Of a DNA stretch of 64,000 bases, positions 21,403-32,684 are shown piece by piece. Under the pieces are notes generated by a model. It did no database searches. It had not been told where the DNA came from and saw nothing but the letters and a program-made list of their open reading frames with translations. The first letter of the stretch is position 1. Each line of letters opens with the position of its first letter. The stretch spans positions 1,550,001-1,614,000 of the forward strand of contig CM031561.1 of assembly GCA_018466975.1 (NCBI GenBank), written 5' to 3'. This DNA is from Sparassis latifolia. Its lineage: Eukaryota; Basidiomycota; Agaricomycetes; Polyporales; Sparassidaceae. The position numbers and the translations under genes were made by a program.

Positions 21403-24400
21403 TCAAAACATAAAGGTATCAAACACGAAGCAGAAACTCAGCGTATGTCGGGTGTGGTATTTTTTAATCAGCGGAACGTGAATGTAGTCCCCGCATGATG
21501 GCTCGTGGGTGGAGGGCGGCCGGACAACCACGTCTGGCAGCACCTCGTCCTTCCTGAGGAGCGCGCGCGCTTTGGTGGTATCATTCCGCACGAGTTTGAG
21601 AGGCTTCAAGCCCTTCTTCGCGGTGGCGTACGGGTTGGCATTCTCGTCTGTTTTCTTTTGTTTCTTCTTGGCGGCCAAGGCACGAGTCCCGATGGACGCG
21701 TCACGATTCACATCCCGGTCCTGCAGGAGTGAAAGTGGGCGCAGGCCCGACGGGGAGCCCGGGACGCCCGCAGCGGACGACTGTGCCGACTTCTTGGCTT
21801 TCGACTTGGGAACAAGCGGCCGGACGGCGCGGGTCGACCACTCCGAGAATGATTTCGGCGAGATTGATGACTGCTTGGGAGACGGTGCAGCGTTCTCATC
21901 TGACCTGATGTAGACAATGCTTGAACGACGCGTGTTCGTGTTCATGTCTTCCGGCAGTTTGGGCACGGGCGGGGCGTTTTGGGAGGATGGCCGAGAGTGG
22001 GCTTTGTGGGTCTCGTACGGAGTGCTCTCCGCTTGCGGGCCGACGTTGTCAAATTCGAAGAGCGTGGCGTCAGAGTTGGCAGAGTGGGGCATCCGCAGCT
22101 CTTGGTCCAGCGCGGTGATGAGGATGGCAAGGGAGTTGCGCGCTGTGTTGACACCGCTTGGCACGTCAGCCGAATGGGGCGGGGTCGCACCGATGGCATG
22201 GGTGGAAGTTGCGCGAGTAAGGTGTGCACCGGGAGTGCTAGGGCGCAGGTGTTCGTCTTCTTCCATCACTACATTGAGGGGAGCTGGTGTTATGACTTCG
22301 TTGCCTAGGACAGTTTTCCTCCTATTGATGTCATTGGTGCTGAGCGAAAAGTACTGTCCCACTCCGCCCTCCAGTGCTTGATTGAGATCGTTCCGCCACG
22401 TTGTCAGAGCATGAATGCCATCTTTGCCGAGGCTGAGGCTAGAGTATCCGCTCGGTCAGCTATTGTCACACACAGAGACGAGCGCGAGACGTACCTAGGT
22501 AAGCTGAAGTGATGCCGCTTGTGCGTCGACATCTTCTGCTCCCTCGGAGCAGCCATGCGCAGAGGAGGCGTCGAGTGTAACTCGGGTGACGAGAAGTCAG
22601 ACGAGAGGCCACCCAATTCCTGCGGCACTGTCCTAGTGCCCTTCGTATTACCCCTCTTCGCACTCGTGCCAAGCGTCGACATGGGGAAGTCCATCCTCGC
22701 GGATCTTCATATCCGCGCCGATCTTGAGGCCAGGAACAAGCAGCGGTAACAGGTGCGCCGACAGCGCGTCGATCTCCCCAACAGAGTCGTTGGCGACCGC
22801 GCCGAACGAGAACCCGGTCGACGCGGACGACTGCGACTGCGACTTACGATGCTGCGCGAGGCGCGCCTTGCGCTCCCGCACGGAAGGGGGCGTCGGCGGG
22901 AGCGGGGATGCGGGCGGTGGGCTCATGGAGAAGTTTCCGCCATTGACCGAGGACACGGAGCGAGCGCGGAGGTGCGAGTGTCGCCGCGTGCTCTCATCCT
23001 GGGCAGCCTGCACACCGCTGACGCTAACAGACAAACCGGTGGCCTCATTGTCCAGGGCCGCCTGGCGATCGGGCGAGGGTGGGACGACCATTGTAGTAGC
23101 AAGCGCAGAGTAGTGCGCTGCGCGATCATGATCTGCGTAGCGAAGGCGACCGAGTCAGACGCGCCGGAGTAATACGATGATGCCTTCGAATCCTTGCGCG
23201 TGCGCTTCTGCCCGAGCTCTGCACTGTTCTGTGACTGTGGCGTCTCGGGCAAGCGCACACCGCTGTCCTCGGTCTGCATTGGCAGTGGCGGGGTAAGCTC
23301 TGCCTCCTGCACGTCCTCACCCGGCGGAAGCACGGACAGCTTGGGCTTGGGGTGCAGAAGGCCGATCGCGCGACCCAGCTTGCTCTTGCCGTCGACGGCG
23401 TCGCCGTTGCTCAACCAGACATCGCCGCTGCGTCGGCCCTCAACGACCGTGATGCTCCCGCTGCGCTTGTACTCATGCGAGAACCGGATGGGAGGGAGGC
23501 TGTACGGAGAGGGAGTACGCATGACCATGGGGGGCGGCTCGTCATAGGTTTCGAAGAGTCCTGTCGGGATAGGGAGAGGCGAGCGGAAAAGAATGTTGAG
23601 CGCAAGGAGAGGAGAGGACAACGTAACCGAGAGGATGAGTAGAACGGACATCACAGGAGAGGCAACAGGGTGGCTAGCTGACACTGTTGCGAGGTACGGG
23701 AGACCCAAAGTCTAAGATACATCCAATGGTAAGACAGCGAAAAGGGTCAGATGAAGAAGGCATACCCATGGAATCCAGATGAGAAGGAGCCAACCAATCG
23801 CACGGTAGATGGATACGTCGAGATCACTGGCAGGGACCGATGTCAGGGCTGCAAGGCCCTTCTCTGCGTGAGCGGCCTCTGGACTATACCCGTATCCACC
23901 GAGCACTTGGGCACTGGCCATGGCAGGCGTGATAGGGCGCGATACCGCCGTGGATGGCAGAAGATCCTGTGTGGAAGAGGCTGGGGGCACTTCATGGCAT
24001 GTCGTAGGGAAAGACCAAGCGGTGAGCGTCGGCTGAGAAACAGAAGATTCAGTAAGCCACGACGACTGGGAGCCCATCCGCGAGCGAGGCTCATTGCGTC
24101 TGAACGGGTCGGGGTCGTCGTTCAGGCTGCCGGGTGACGGTGGACGGTAAGGGGCCGGGAGAGGGGGAACTGGAGGTACAGGCGACTCGCGCCCGGCGTA
24201 TGGAGCCGCAGGATTGAACCAAAAGGACGATTTGGGCGGGATGGAAGGATTAGACGCTGCCGCGGGGTGTTGGCTCATCATACGCGCACTGGCGTTGGAG
24301 GGCTTCGCGGAATGGTGCGTCGAGAAGGAAAAAGCAGATATGGACTCGCTGCGAGAGCTGGCACGGGACGTAATCCAAGAACTACCATCTCTGAGGGCAT

Positions 24401-25128
24401 CAACATCTTCAGTCGCGAATGAGGGACGAGGCATTTCGTCGACTTCCTTCGCAGGCGGCCATGGGTCTCTGATCTCGTTCAAAGCATCAAGATTGCGCCT
24501 GATGACGACGAGAGTGCCAATAAGAAAGAGAAAAGCTGCACTGCTGGCGACCGCTATAGTGGTGGAATACGCTACCAGGCCAATGAACAAACTTGACACG
24601 TTGGTAGCGGCAAGAATACCTGCCAAAGACGTGGAGGTAACAGCGAGAAGGAGCGTGGGTGCCCAAAGCATCCAATGCTTTCTGCCAAAAGCGACAGGGC
24701 GACCGATCCGGACGTGAACAAGCGCGAGAGATGCGACGACGAAAAGACAGCCTTGTCTTAAAGTCATGGCAATCCAAAGCCTTACAGCGGATCCGGAATC
24801 ATGTGAAATATGGTAGTCGTTCGTTCCGGAGAGATGTTGTTGCACGGCTTGCCATATAAACATTGCCAGGGCAATAAGGTCGCAAGATGCGAGCCAGACA
24901 TGACTCTTGTCGGCTGGGGTAAGGGAGCGGAAGTTAGGGAGACCGAATTCAGACTGCAACGAATGTCATCAACGCAAATTGTTGAGTAGAAAAACAGAAA
25001 CATACAGGTGGAACCCGACGGCTGAGAGGATGAGGGGGCAAAATCGGAACCAATATACGAAGAACGACGAAGGCAGAGGATATGAACGAGACGAAAGCAA
25101 TTGCAAGGGTCGGAATGATTGGAATCAT
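21403..25128 (-). CDS. Polytopic membrane protein of unknown function
   Basis: Four exons (25128-25006, 24953-23766, 23711-22495, 22438-21403) encode about 1187 residues. I do not recognise the family beyond a fungal multispanning protein. Hydrophobic segments occur near the N-terminus (IAFVSFISSAFVVLRILV), in SHVWLASCDLIALAMFIW, near RQGCLFVVASLALVHV, as a pair in APTLLLAVTS and FLFLIGTLVVI, and two more around the exon 2/3 join (AIGWLLLIWIPW, SVLLILSVTLSSPLLALNIL). That makes seven or eight spans. A Ser/Pro-rich loop of about 200 residues separates the last pair, and the 600-residue tail is disordered, ending among Lys-rich blocks. Exon 3 needs two corrections to stay open: one missing base at 23105-23135 and one extra base near 22690-22712. 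The topology suggests a sensor or receptor, but this is inference. Confidence 0.7.
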
Positions 25129-25707
25129 ACTGGGCGTAGTCGTACGTTGATGTGTAGGGAGTGTCGTGCGTTGAGCGTGAAGAACGTAAGGCCTTCGTGA
25201 AACCGTCGAGTAAACTTGAACAGATCGAGGTCAAAGAAAGAGAGCACGGGGAGACTTCGTCGGTGCAAACTTCGGGATGGCAACGAATTCGAACCGTGGT
25301 AAAATGGGCCCGCCGAGTGGACCCACACAAACACACACTGCCCAAACAAACGCGTCGCGCGAGTGGACCACGTGTTGCATTGTACGCGTCACGCGTTGCG
25401 CTTTCCTTGCATGAAACTAAAATCCCCTGCGACACCACGAAAAAAAGCTCTGAATCAGACTATAAGTGCCGCCAATTCTACGTGAAAAACATGAAACATG
25501 CGTATAGGGTCTCTGTCGACTTTCTTTCGTACAGGCTGGAAGTTCGGTAGGCTACACGGATTTTCGGGGTCTTTACCACGTGGTAATTCGGTACCATTGG
25601 CACTCCCATAAGTCGGAAGCGGCCAACTTGGTGAGTACGCTTCGAACTGCGTTCCACCTGAGCTTCAACCGTCACAAGCTCTTACTTGCCATCTTTATCG
25701 AATAAAA
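25129..25707. other. Divergent intergenic region, membrane protein and HINT-like gene
   Basis: 579 bases between two divergent start codons. Short open frames without domain content; no repeat or RNA gene seen. Confidence 0.4.
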
Positions 25708-26211
25708 TGGCCGTCAAGTGCGCGTTACCTTTGTTGTGTTCGACTTAGCAGTGAACGAGGAGACGCAGGTCTGTCGCTAACTGCATATTCTGCAAGATCA
25801 TAAAGGGTGAGTCGTTCGAACATGTAGTAGCTGTTTTACCTGAATATACTGACGCAAGGCTGCATCGCGGTGATCAGACCATGCAGCGAAGATGCACGAG
25901 CTACCAGATGAATACCTCGCGGATACACTTTTTACAGCTAAGAAGATCGCTGCAGCAATTGGTGCGGAGAACTACAACGTCCTTCAGGTGTGTGCCCCAA
26001 GTTCGTCAATCATATACGTTTATGAAGTTGCCGTGTAATCCGTCAGAACAATGGCCGCATTGCCCACCAGGAAGTAGATCATGTCCACTTCCATATCATC
26101 CCCAAACCATCTGCTTCGGACGATGAGGGGCTGGTTATCGGATGGCCAAGCAAGAAGGCGGATATGGAGGAACTCAAGAAGCTGCACGAAGAACTTAGGA
26201 ACAAGCTTTGA
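25708..26211 (+). pseudogene. HINT-type HIT protein lacking its central segment
   Basis: Four exons (25708-25718, 25769-25806, 25887-25987, 26047-26211) join in frame to 104 residues. HINT proteins are nucleotide phosphoramidases of about 130-140 residues. The N-terminus MAVKSVANCIFCKIIK and the C-terminal part, with the catalytic histidine triad HVHFHIIPKP (His62, 64, 66), are both present. The roughly 35 residues between them, which normally carry IPSFKL-like, DIxPxxxGHxL and IPKxH strands, are missing. The bases just before exon 3 still read CATGCAGCG, the HAA codons that usually precede KMHELPDEY, but in-frame stops lie upstream. I infer an internal deletion of about 100 bases, in the genome or in the assembly. 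The protein as written would lack part of its nucleotide site. Confidence 0.65.
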
Positions 26212-27278
26212 ACTCGTCGAGCTTGTAAGTGCTATAGAGGTCGTCACCCTAGGCAATGTAAGAACAAAGGTGTGTTTATTGGGATTTATCTAATGTGCGT
26301 TTCGAGCCTTCCATAATCTTTTACAGCGAGGATGAGCTGTTCAAGTCTTGAACGCTAAGGGGGATGACACCGAGGGTCGTTGTCGCCTTTGGTGCTGCAC
26401 TGCAATGTTGGTTCTACGTTGTGAGATTTGCAGTACGACGGCCCCTACTGCCAAAGGAGCTACCGAAATTATATGGTGGATAACTTGCGCGCTCTCCGAG
26501 GTGATAGATCTGTGCAGTGCGTACGGTCATCATGGTTGCTTCCGAAGATCATGCATGATGGATGATTAGTACGAGGGCATGGTCGATGGATCGGATTTGA
26601 TTGGCGCCCTACCCGCGCCCCTTGTCATGTCACGGCTGAGGTGGCTGCTCCCGCCAGCCCTGCAACCGGAGCCAGCGCCGCTAGCAACGAGTAAGATAGT
26701 TAGAATTGTTGTAGTCCAGGATATTACCAGCCTTTTTCTTACAGCGTAACAAAAAATTACAAGCAGTGCCTACTCACGGAAGCCTCCAGTGGACGCTCGG
26801 GGGGTGTGACGTGACCAAGCGCCCGCTGGGCGCCAATCGAATCCGACCCATGATCGACAGTATACTAGCCTGGTTAGTACCTTGCCAGTGCTTCTTCCGG
26901 GAAAGTGATTCTGTATTGAGCGCCGCGGGCGCTCACTCGAGACTCGCTCGCTTTCGACGCCGTCACCACATCCCGTCTCGTAGACAAAGTGTACTGCGTC
27001 AGAATCGTACGTGTTTTGGGAAGATCGCTATCAGACAGACATCATAGACGAAAGCTCGTGAAGCCAAGCCTGATCCCGCCCACAGGAGCAACTGAGACTC
27101 GGTATCTCGTGTGGCGCCCATTTAACCTAGTTACCGACTGATTTGCCAAGCTTTTGATATGGCGGTGTCCAGGTCATTCGCATTGCAAACGCTCGAGCCG
27201 CGACCGACGATCACCTCAGCGTCTGACTGTTAGTACATAGGTACGGGGAGGCACGACTCTAGCGCTGAATTTTTCTTC
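26212..27278. other. Intergenic, no gene recognised
   Basis: About 1.07 kb without a convincing gene. The open frames at 26348-26569 and 26766-27047 have no motif, homology or splice partners that I can see. GGCGCCAATCGAATCC near 26828 recalls a tRNA T-arm but no cloverleaf forms around it. Confidence 0.45.
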
Positions 27279-30200
27279 ATGGCTTTGTCCGGTCTTTTCA
27301 GAATACGCAGCCGCAAAAACCTCAAGGGCCATGAGAGGAGGAAGTCCGAGCCACCGGCCCCGCTACCTGTCGCGGCAAGTGCAGTTACCTTCCCTTCGTC
27401 TGAGCTGCCATCTTCAGAGGTTACTGCTGCGCACAGCACCTCACCCTTGAGCGCTGCACTCTCCGACTCTGCTGTGCCTACGATCTCTCTATGGACTCAT
27501 CTGGATTCCCCACCGCTGTCTATGCCAGAGGTTGTGGCGTTTCCTTCACCAGATACTTCTTCTCCAGTTCCACAAGAGAGTGGGGATGGATTGTACGCCA
27601 ACGGTTTCCATAATAATGCCACTTCGGATTCATTGGTGACCGGCGTTTCTGTCTCGACCACTGACGATGACCGCGTTATGGGAACACTTACCGTGGTTTC
27701 TACCGAAATCAACAAGCAGCGCAGCAGTTCGAAGGTCGAGCAAGCGTTGAACGCCCTGGGTACTTGATTTGACTGTCTTGCAATTTCACGACTAATACGT
27801 CAATGACAGACGACAAAGTTACTACGATCCAGGGTCAGGAAACTCTGGCAACTACTCTATATGCCCCAATCAAAGCGGCAGTGGCTCTTGAAGCTGTCAG
27901 TAACATTAAACAGTCCATCGAAGACGGCATAACTTCATTCCTTGACGGCATGCCTGTTTTGATGAACGCTTTGGACGAAGTTGCAAAGCTTCACCCTTTC
28001 GTTGGAGGTGGCTAGCATGTGTCATGCGAACAAACCAGAGACTAACGAGTTTTCTAGTGGCCGTTCTCGCGTTCAAAGCTGTTTATACGCTCGAAACGAA
28101 GCGGCGAGCAAACGACAATAAAATTATCGCTCTGTACGTGGAGATGAAGGATATGATTGCGGTTTTAATTCAGTGAGATCTTCTCATTTTGTTTCGGACT
28201 TCAACCCACAACAGCGGCATACCAGATTGAAGACTGTAAAAGATGAAGAAGATGTTGGCCCGGACGGTGTCACTCTAAAGGGCCGTCTGCAGAATCTTGT
28301 GAAGAAGACTGCGAATGACATGAAGAACTGTGCGAACACATGTGATGCGTATTCGAAGATGAAGCTACTTGCGAAGGTCCTCAAAGGACCACTATGGGAA
28401 GGCACTCTCACGAATTTCGGCATTATATTCACGAAGCGTAGAACCGAATTCGAATTTGCTTTGTCTATTCATATTGGCCGCGGGGTTGACAAGGCGAATC
28501 GGAAACTGGACAATCTAACGCAAGAGCTGAAAGAGAGGTAAGTTCGTTCCTTTCAGCTAGACTACGTAGGTTATGCATCACCGTCTTCAGGACAGACATG
28601 TTACTCCAGTTCATGCAATCCTATGTTCCGCTAGAACAAAGGGAACTCGTTGCATTAGTGCAAAAGAAAGGAGGGACTAAGGCTGTTATGGATAACGAGA
28701 ACGTGCTGAAGGAGCTTAATTCGTACGAATCAAGGCGTCCTACGAAGACTGGTGACACGCAAAATCAAGCAAGTTTGGGACATGCTCGCACGAGCAAAGA
28801 CGATTTCGAAGAATTGAAGTCGGATCTCCGCCACGATCCTGCCGCGGCTGCCATCAACAATTTTCAAACGTTTGAGCGCAAGTTTGCGATACAACAGAGG
28901 CAGCTCATCGAGGAAGTGGACAGAGTGGTAACGCGCGAGAGTGATCGGGTTATCCAGTCAGTAACCTCTGGACCGCACGACAAGGTCGTTGATCGGGTGA
29001 GCATCTTGTACTGCAGCTCTAGCCCAATCTGTTCAACGTGCGATCTACATGCAGGATCTTTACAACGTGTGGAAGGAAATGGTCTGTTCTGTAAGACTCT
29101 GCTTGGTTTTTTCGGACTGATATCGGATAATTAGGCATGGCGCGGTAGTGTGAAGGCCCGACACTTCGTCCTTGCTCTTCGAGATTACTATCAGGAAAAG
29201 GCAGACAACAAGAGCAGGATGGAGTCCGCCTTCGAGACCGTTCCGACCTCTGATCCTGATGCGTGGGCTCTGGAATATCTCAGTGTCAAGAGGTTACAGC
29301 CTATCGTCGATGCGTTCGACGATGACGCTTCAGGATTCATAACTGTGGCGGAAGCCAACAAATTGATAGCAATTCGTCCTCTCGACTGGAGGTGAGTACT
29401 TGAGTCGGTATCGCCGCTTGCCAGACAGATTTAATTGTTCCGTGACAATAGCTTACTCCACTGGATCGCCTATTGGGCTGTCGGTAAGTTTGACTGTCGT
29501 TCACAATTTTCTTGCTGTTGAAATTGTCATGCAGGATGGCAGATCAATGCCACAATCTATGTCGGCAGGATCAATGAGCTACTCGGAAAGATGTTTGCAA
29601 TAAAGGGAGAAATCCACGCTGCGAATGGTCGCTGTGTCGACCAATACCTTGACACTGTATGGACGGGGATCACCAAGTTGACTTATTCGATACCGCCCTT
29701 GTCATCCAGCGACGATATTCAAGCACGATTCAAGAGTCATATGGATGCGGAAGAGGAGCGTATTCGCAGAAATTTGGAGGCTATACGACACGACATCGAT
29801 GACGTAGAGACATTGCCGCTAATCACAGGACCTGGAAGGATCGAGAAGGTCAGAACCTCCTCATCTACTGATACGCCCGACCTTGACGTTGTCCGCTCCT
29901 TTTGCATCCTAGAATATTTTCCCGTTGATTTACTTGCTCTTAAAGCGTGACTTTGAGATCATGCGACTGTGTCGAACCAAAGTGGTCAACAGGGATGAGC
30001 TGTGGGATTGCGCTGATAGTCTGAAGTGGGTGTTTGATGCTCTCCAAGCCCGTCACGACGAGCTAGAAGGTGCGACTACCTTAACATCGTTTGTGGACCA
30101 ATCTGATTCACATATATCTAGATATTTTCAGACAGCAAAAGCTCGACCTCAATCAACAATTCAAAACTATCTGTGCCGAGCTCGTACGTATCTTTTTCAC

Positions 30201-31987
30201 AGCTGTCGCGTAGTATGGCCGATTTAATTTCTTTCGTAGTTTGACTTCTGGCATGACCCCACAACTTTCTTCTCAAGATCAAACCTACGGTCATTCGAAT
30301 TTCCTACATACTTGTACAAGGACGAGGAAGAAGCGCAGGATATCCGACCTGAGGACATCCTCAATTATCCCCTTGACGAAGATTACCCATACGATTGTGC
30401 TGCGTACGAAATCAGTGACCCGGAAGTCGAGACGGACGGAGATCACAAGGCGGAAGGTCATCTCAAAGCGCTGTGAGCTCTAATGTTTTATGTCTTTATC
30501 TGTCTCCATACTCATGCTGCTGATAGTGTAGGCAGGTGGCATGTGGTACTCGCTGAAGGTGACGAGTATCCATGTCAATGTATGTTCGTCTTCGACGTCC
30601 ATGTGTCTGCGGATGGCCAGAGCATAGAGGGCTCGGGGAAAACTTCCGAGGGTACAGCGTATGCCATAAGCGGAGCAACCGAAACGGATTCTGACGGTCA
30701 GATATCCTATCATTTTACCCAGAAGTATACTGCTCGGTTTTCAACGAAGTGCTTCTGTGGCCACCTCAATGAAGAATGCACCACGCTTCAGGGTGTCTGG
30801 GGCTATGGTTCTGCAGACGGCTCCAACGACGATTTTGTCATGTCGCGACTGGCGCCAGAAGTTCTTACATACCGCCCCTCACCCCGACAATTTGCCGAGA
30901 ACAGGATTAAAGCTCTCTGGAAATTCGTGCTGTCAGCAGTCGAAGGCCAAGTCCGCAGGCAAATCTGGTCCTGGTCCCATTTCAAGCAACGCCGCGATAT
31001 TCGGAAACGATACGTTCAATTGCTGATTCGCAAATGGGACTTTGGGCGTCTACTCGAAGGAGACGAGGAGGACGAGCTTACACGGTGTCGGAAGACCCTC
31101 ACACCTGCAGAAGCTCGGTTTTACGAGACTTTGTACAACTTCCGGCTCAGAGTCACTCCTGTTCATCTGTGAGTCCTCTTCAGACACAAGCCGACTGTGT
31201 GTTAACGATGTTTTTTGGCCAGTGGCGTCTCCTGCGACAACTGCCATGGCATCATTGGCGGAACACGTACAGTCTGCATAGACTGTGATACAGACACAAC
31301 CGTCGATTTCTGCGATGACGAACGCTGCCTGAGTGCAGAGGTCCAACGATCCGACTTGACATCGCCTCACCTTCCATCACACGCTGTATACAAAGTCAGG
31401 AGAGTGGTGCATCAGCGAGAGTTCGGCCCTGTGGACAGGGAGGCTCGAGTAGCGTTGCAAAATGCTAGGGCGGCATTCAAGGACGCTGTGGAGGTGCAAG
31501 AGGAACGGACCGAGGGCTCAGCAAAGGAAGACGATCGTACGGCCAAGATGGTGAATGATAAGCTGAAGTGCCTCGTCTGTAAGAAACGCGTCACGCAGCC
31601 TTGTTGGTTCTGCATGACGTGTTGGGGTGAGTGGTCCTGACTCGCGAGTAATGCATCGACTCACTTATTTCTTCAGATGTATACATATGTCTGGACTGTG
31701 ACCCGAAGGATGGCATCACCATCGATGGTCACGACCAGAGCCATCCATTGGTACGATGCCAGGAGGAAGTTGCCGTCAAGGAATCCTTGACAGTGGAACA
31801 ACGGATGGAAGCCCTGGAAAGTAAATTTGGTACTGTGGACGGCAAGATTGCCCAGGTGGACGAAAAGATTGCCCAGGTCGACGAACGCTTGCTACGCATC
31901 GAACAGCTACTACAGACAATGCATCTGACCATGAGTGCTTCTTCGCCCAGCACAGCGGTGTCGAGTTCGGCAGAGAAAACAAAATAG
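27279..31987 (+). CDS. Large EF-hand and tandem ZZ zinc-finger protein with helical N-terminus
   Basis: Fifteen exons (27279-27759, 27810-28007, 28058-28172, 28226-28537, 28592-28996, 29055-29081, 29135-29391, 29452-29483, 29534-29848, 29913-30069, 30122-30183, 30240-30472, 30536-31168, 31223-31626, 31677-31987) encode 1313 residues. After a Ser/Pro-rich lead (1-160) comes a helical region (about 175-360), LHPFVGVAVLAFKAVYTLE, resembling N-terminal bundles of fungal signalling or cell-death proteins. A canonical EF-hand loop, DDDASGFITVAE, lies near residue 580. Next come a helical block, an acidic linker and a beta-rich segment opening WHVVLAEGDEYP. Two ZZ fingers follow: CDNCHGI with CIDC, FCDDERC and HLPSH (about 1079-1130), then CLVCKK with CWFC, CLDC and paired His (about 1190-1240). 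A coiled coil ends the protein. Calcium-responsive regulation is inferred; function unknown. Confidence 0.82.
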
Positions 31988-32332
31988 TGCATTCACAGAT
32001 TATACTAATTGGACATTAGGAAGCTTCCGCCGTTACTGCTCTCCATGTACACCCGCTACGATTTTTACAATGATATGAATATTTCATATGGTTCTTTGAA
32101 TTTTTCACTTGCGACGATTACACTTTTCTAATGGCATGGTGAAACTCAAGCGCCGCGGAGATTGCGGAGTTTCCCCGATCAACTGGCGGAGTGAGAAACC
32201 GTGTGGCTCAGCAGTGGATGAGGTGCTCACGGCGTCATCAGGCTTGGATACTCACGCAGTACAAAATCCGTCGATGGCAGATGTTAACCAGTGTTTCTAT
32301 CATTTGAACTGAAATTTGAGACCTCTGTCGGA
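31988..32332. other. Intergenic, no gene recognised
   Basis: 345 bases between the EF-hand/ZZ gene and the glutathione synthetase fragment. Nothing recognised beyond an A/T-rich 3' flank. Confidence 0.4.
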
Positions 32333-32638
32333 ATGGCAAAATCGGCGGTCGTTGACTGGCCTCCAGCTATATCGGACTCGCAGCGCGAGGCTTTGACACT
32401 TCTGGCGACAACATATGCGTTATCGCATGGCTTGGTATATCTTCCTCTAGAAAAAGTGCAACCGCCAGCTCCTACCTCAGTGATCCACGCTCCCATTGCC
32501 TTGTTTCCGTCACCGATCCCTCGCCATCTCTTCCACCTCGCCCAGGCACTACAACGAACTTACAATGTGCTGTACGCACGCGTTGCAACGGACGAGAAGT
32601 TCCTGGATCGTGTCATGGGCGAGGTGGAAGGATGTTGA
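32333..32638 (+). pseudogene. 5' fragment of eukaryotic glutathione synthetase
   Basis: An open frame of 101 codons starting MAKSAVVDWPPAISDSQREA matches the start of glutathione synthetase, the ATP-dependent enzyme joining gamma-glutamylcysteine to glycine. Recognisable blocks are ATTYALSHGLVYLP, IHAPIALFPSPIPRHLF and QRTYNVLYARVATDEKFLDR. Homology stops abruptly after VMGEVEG, where the family continues with about 400 more residues including the ATP-grasp fold, and a stop follows two codons later. No splice donor suits continuation. The fragment cannot be active. Within about 50 bases it abuts a kinase-like pseudogene missing its own 5' end, which suggests a rearrangement or duplication breakpoint. 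The functional copy should lie elsewhere. Confidence 0.75.
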
Positions 32639-32684
32639 AACGGAGGCAAAAAATGAGATCGGCAGCACAGGTGCCGATCCTTAG

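Noticed and set aside
24214..24717. Plus-strand open frame of 167 codons inside the membrane-protein gene
   Set aside because: Antisense to well-supported membrane-spanning exons; composition is a mirror of the coding strand.
26820..26850. tRNA-like T-arm sequence GGCGCCAATCGAATCC
   Set aside because: No acceptor stem, anticodon arm or D-arm can be paired around it.
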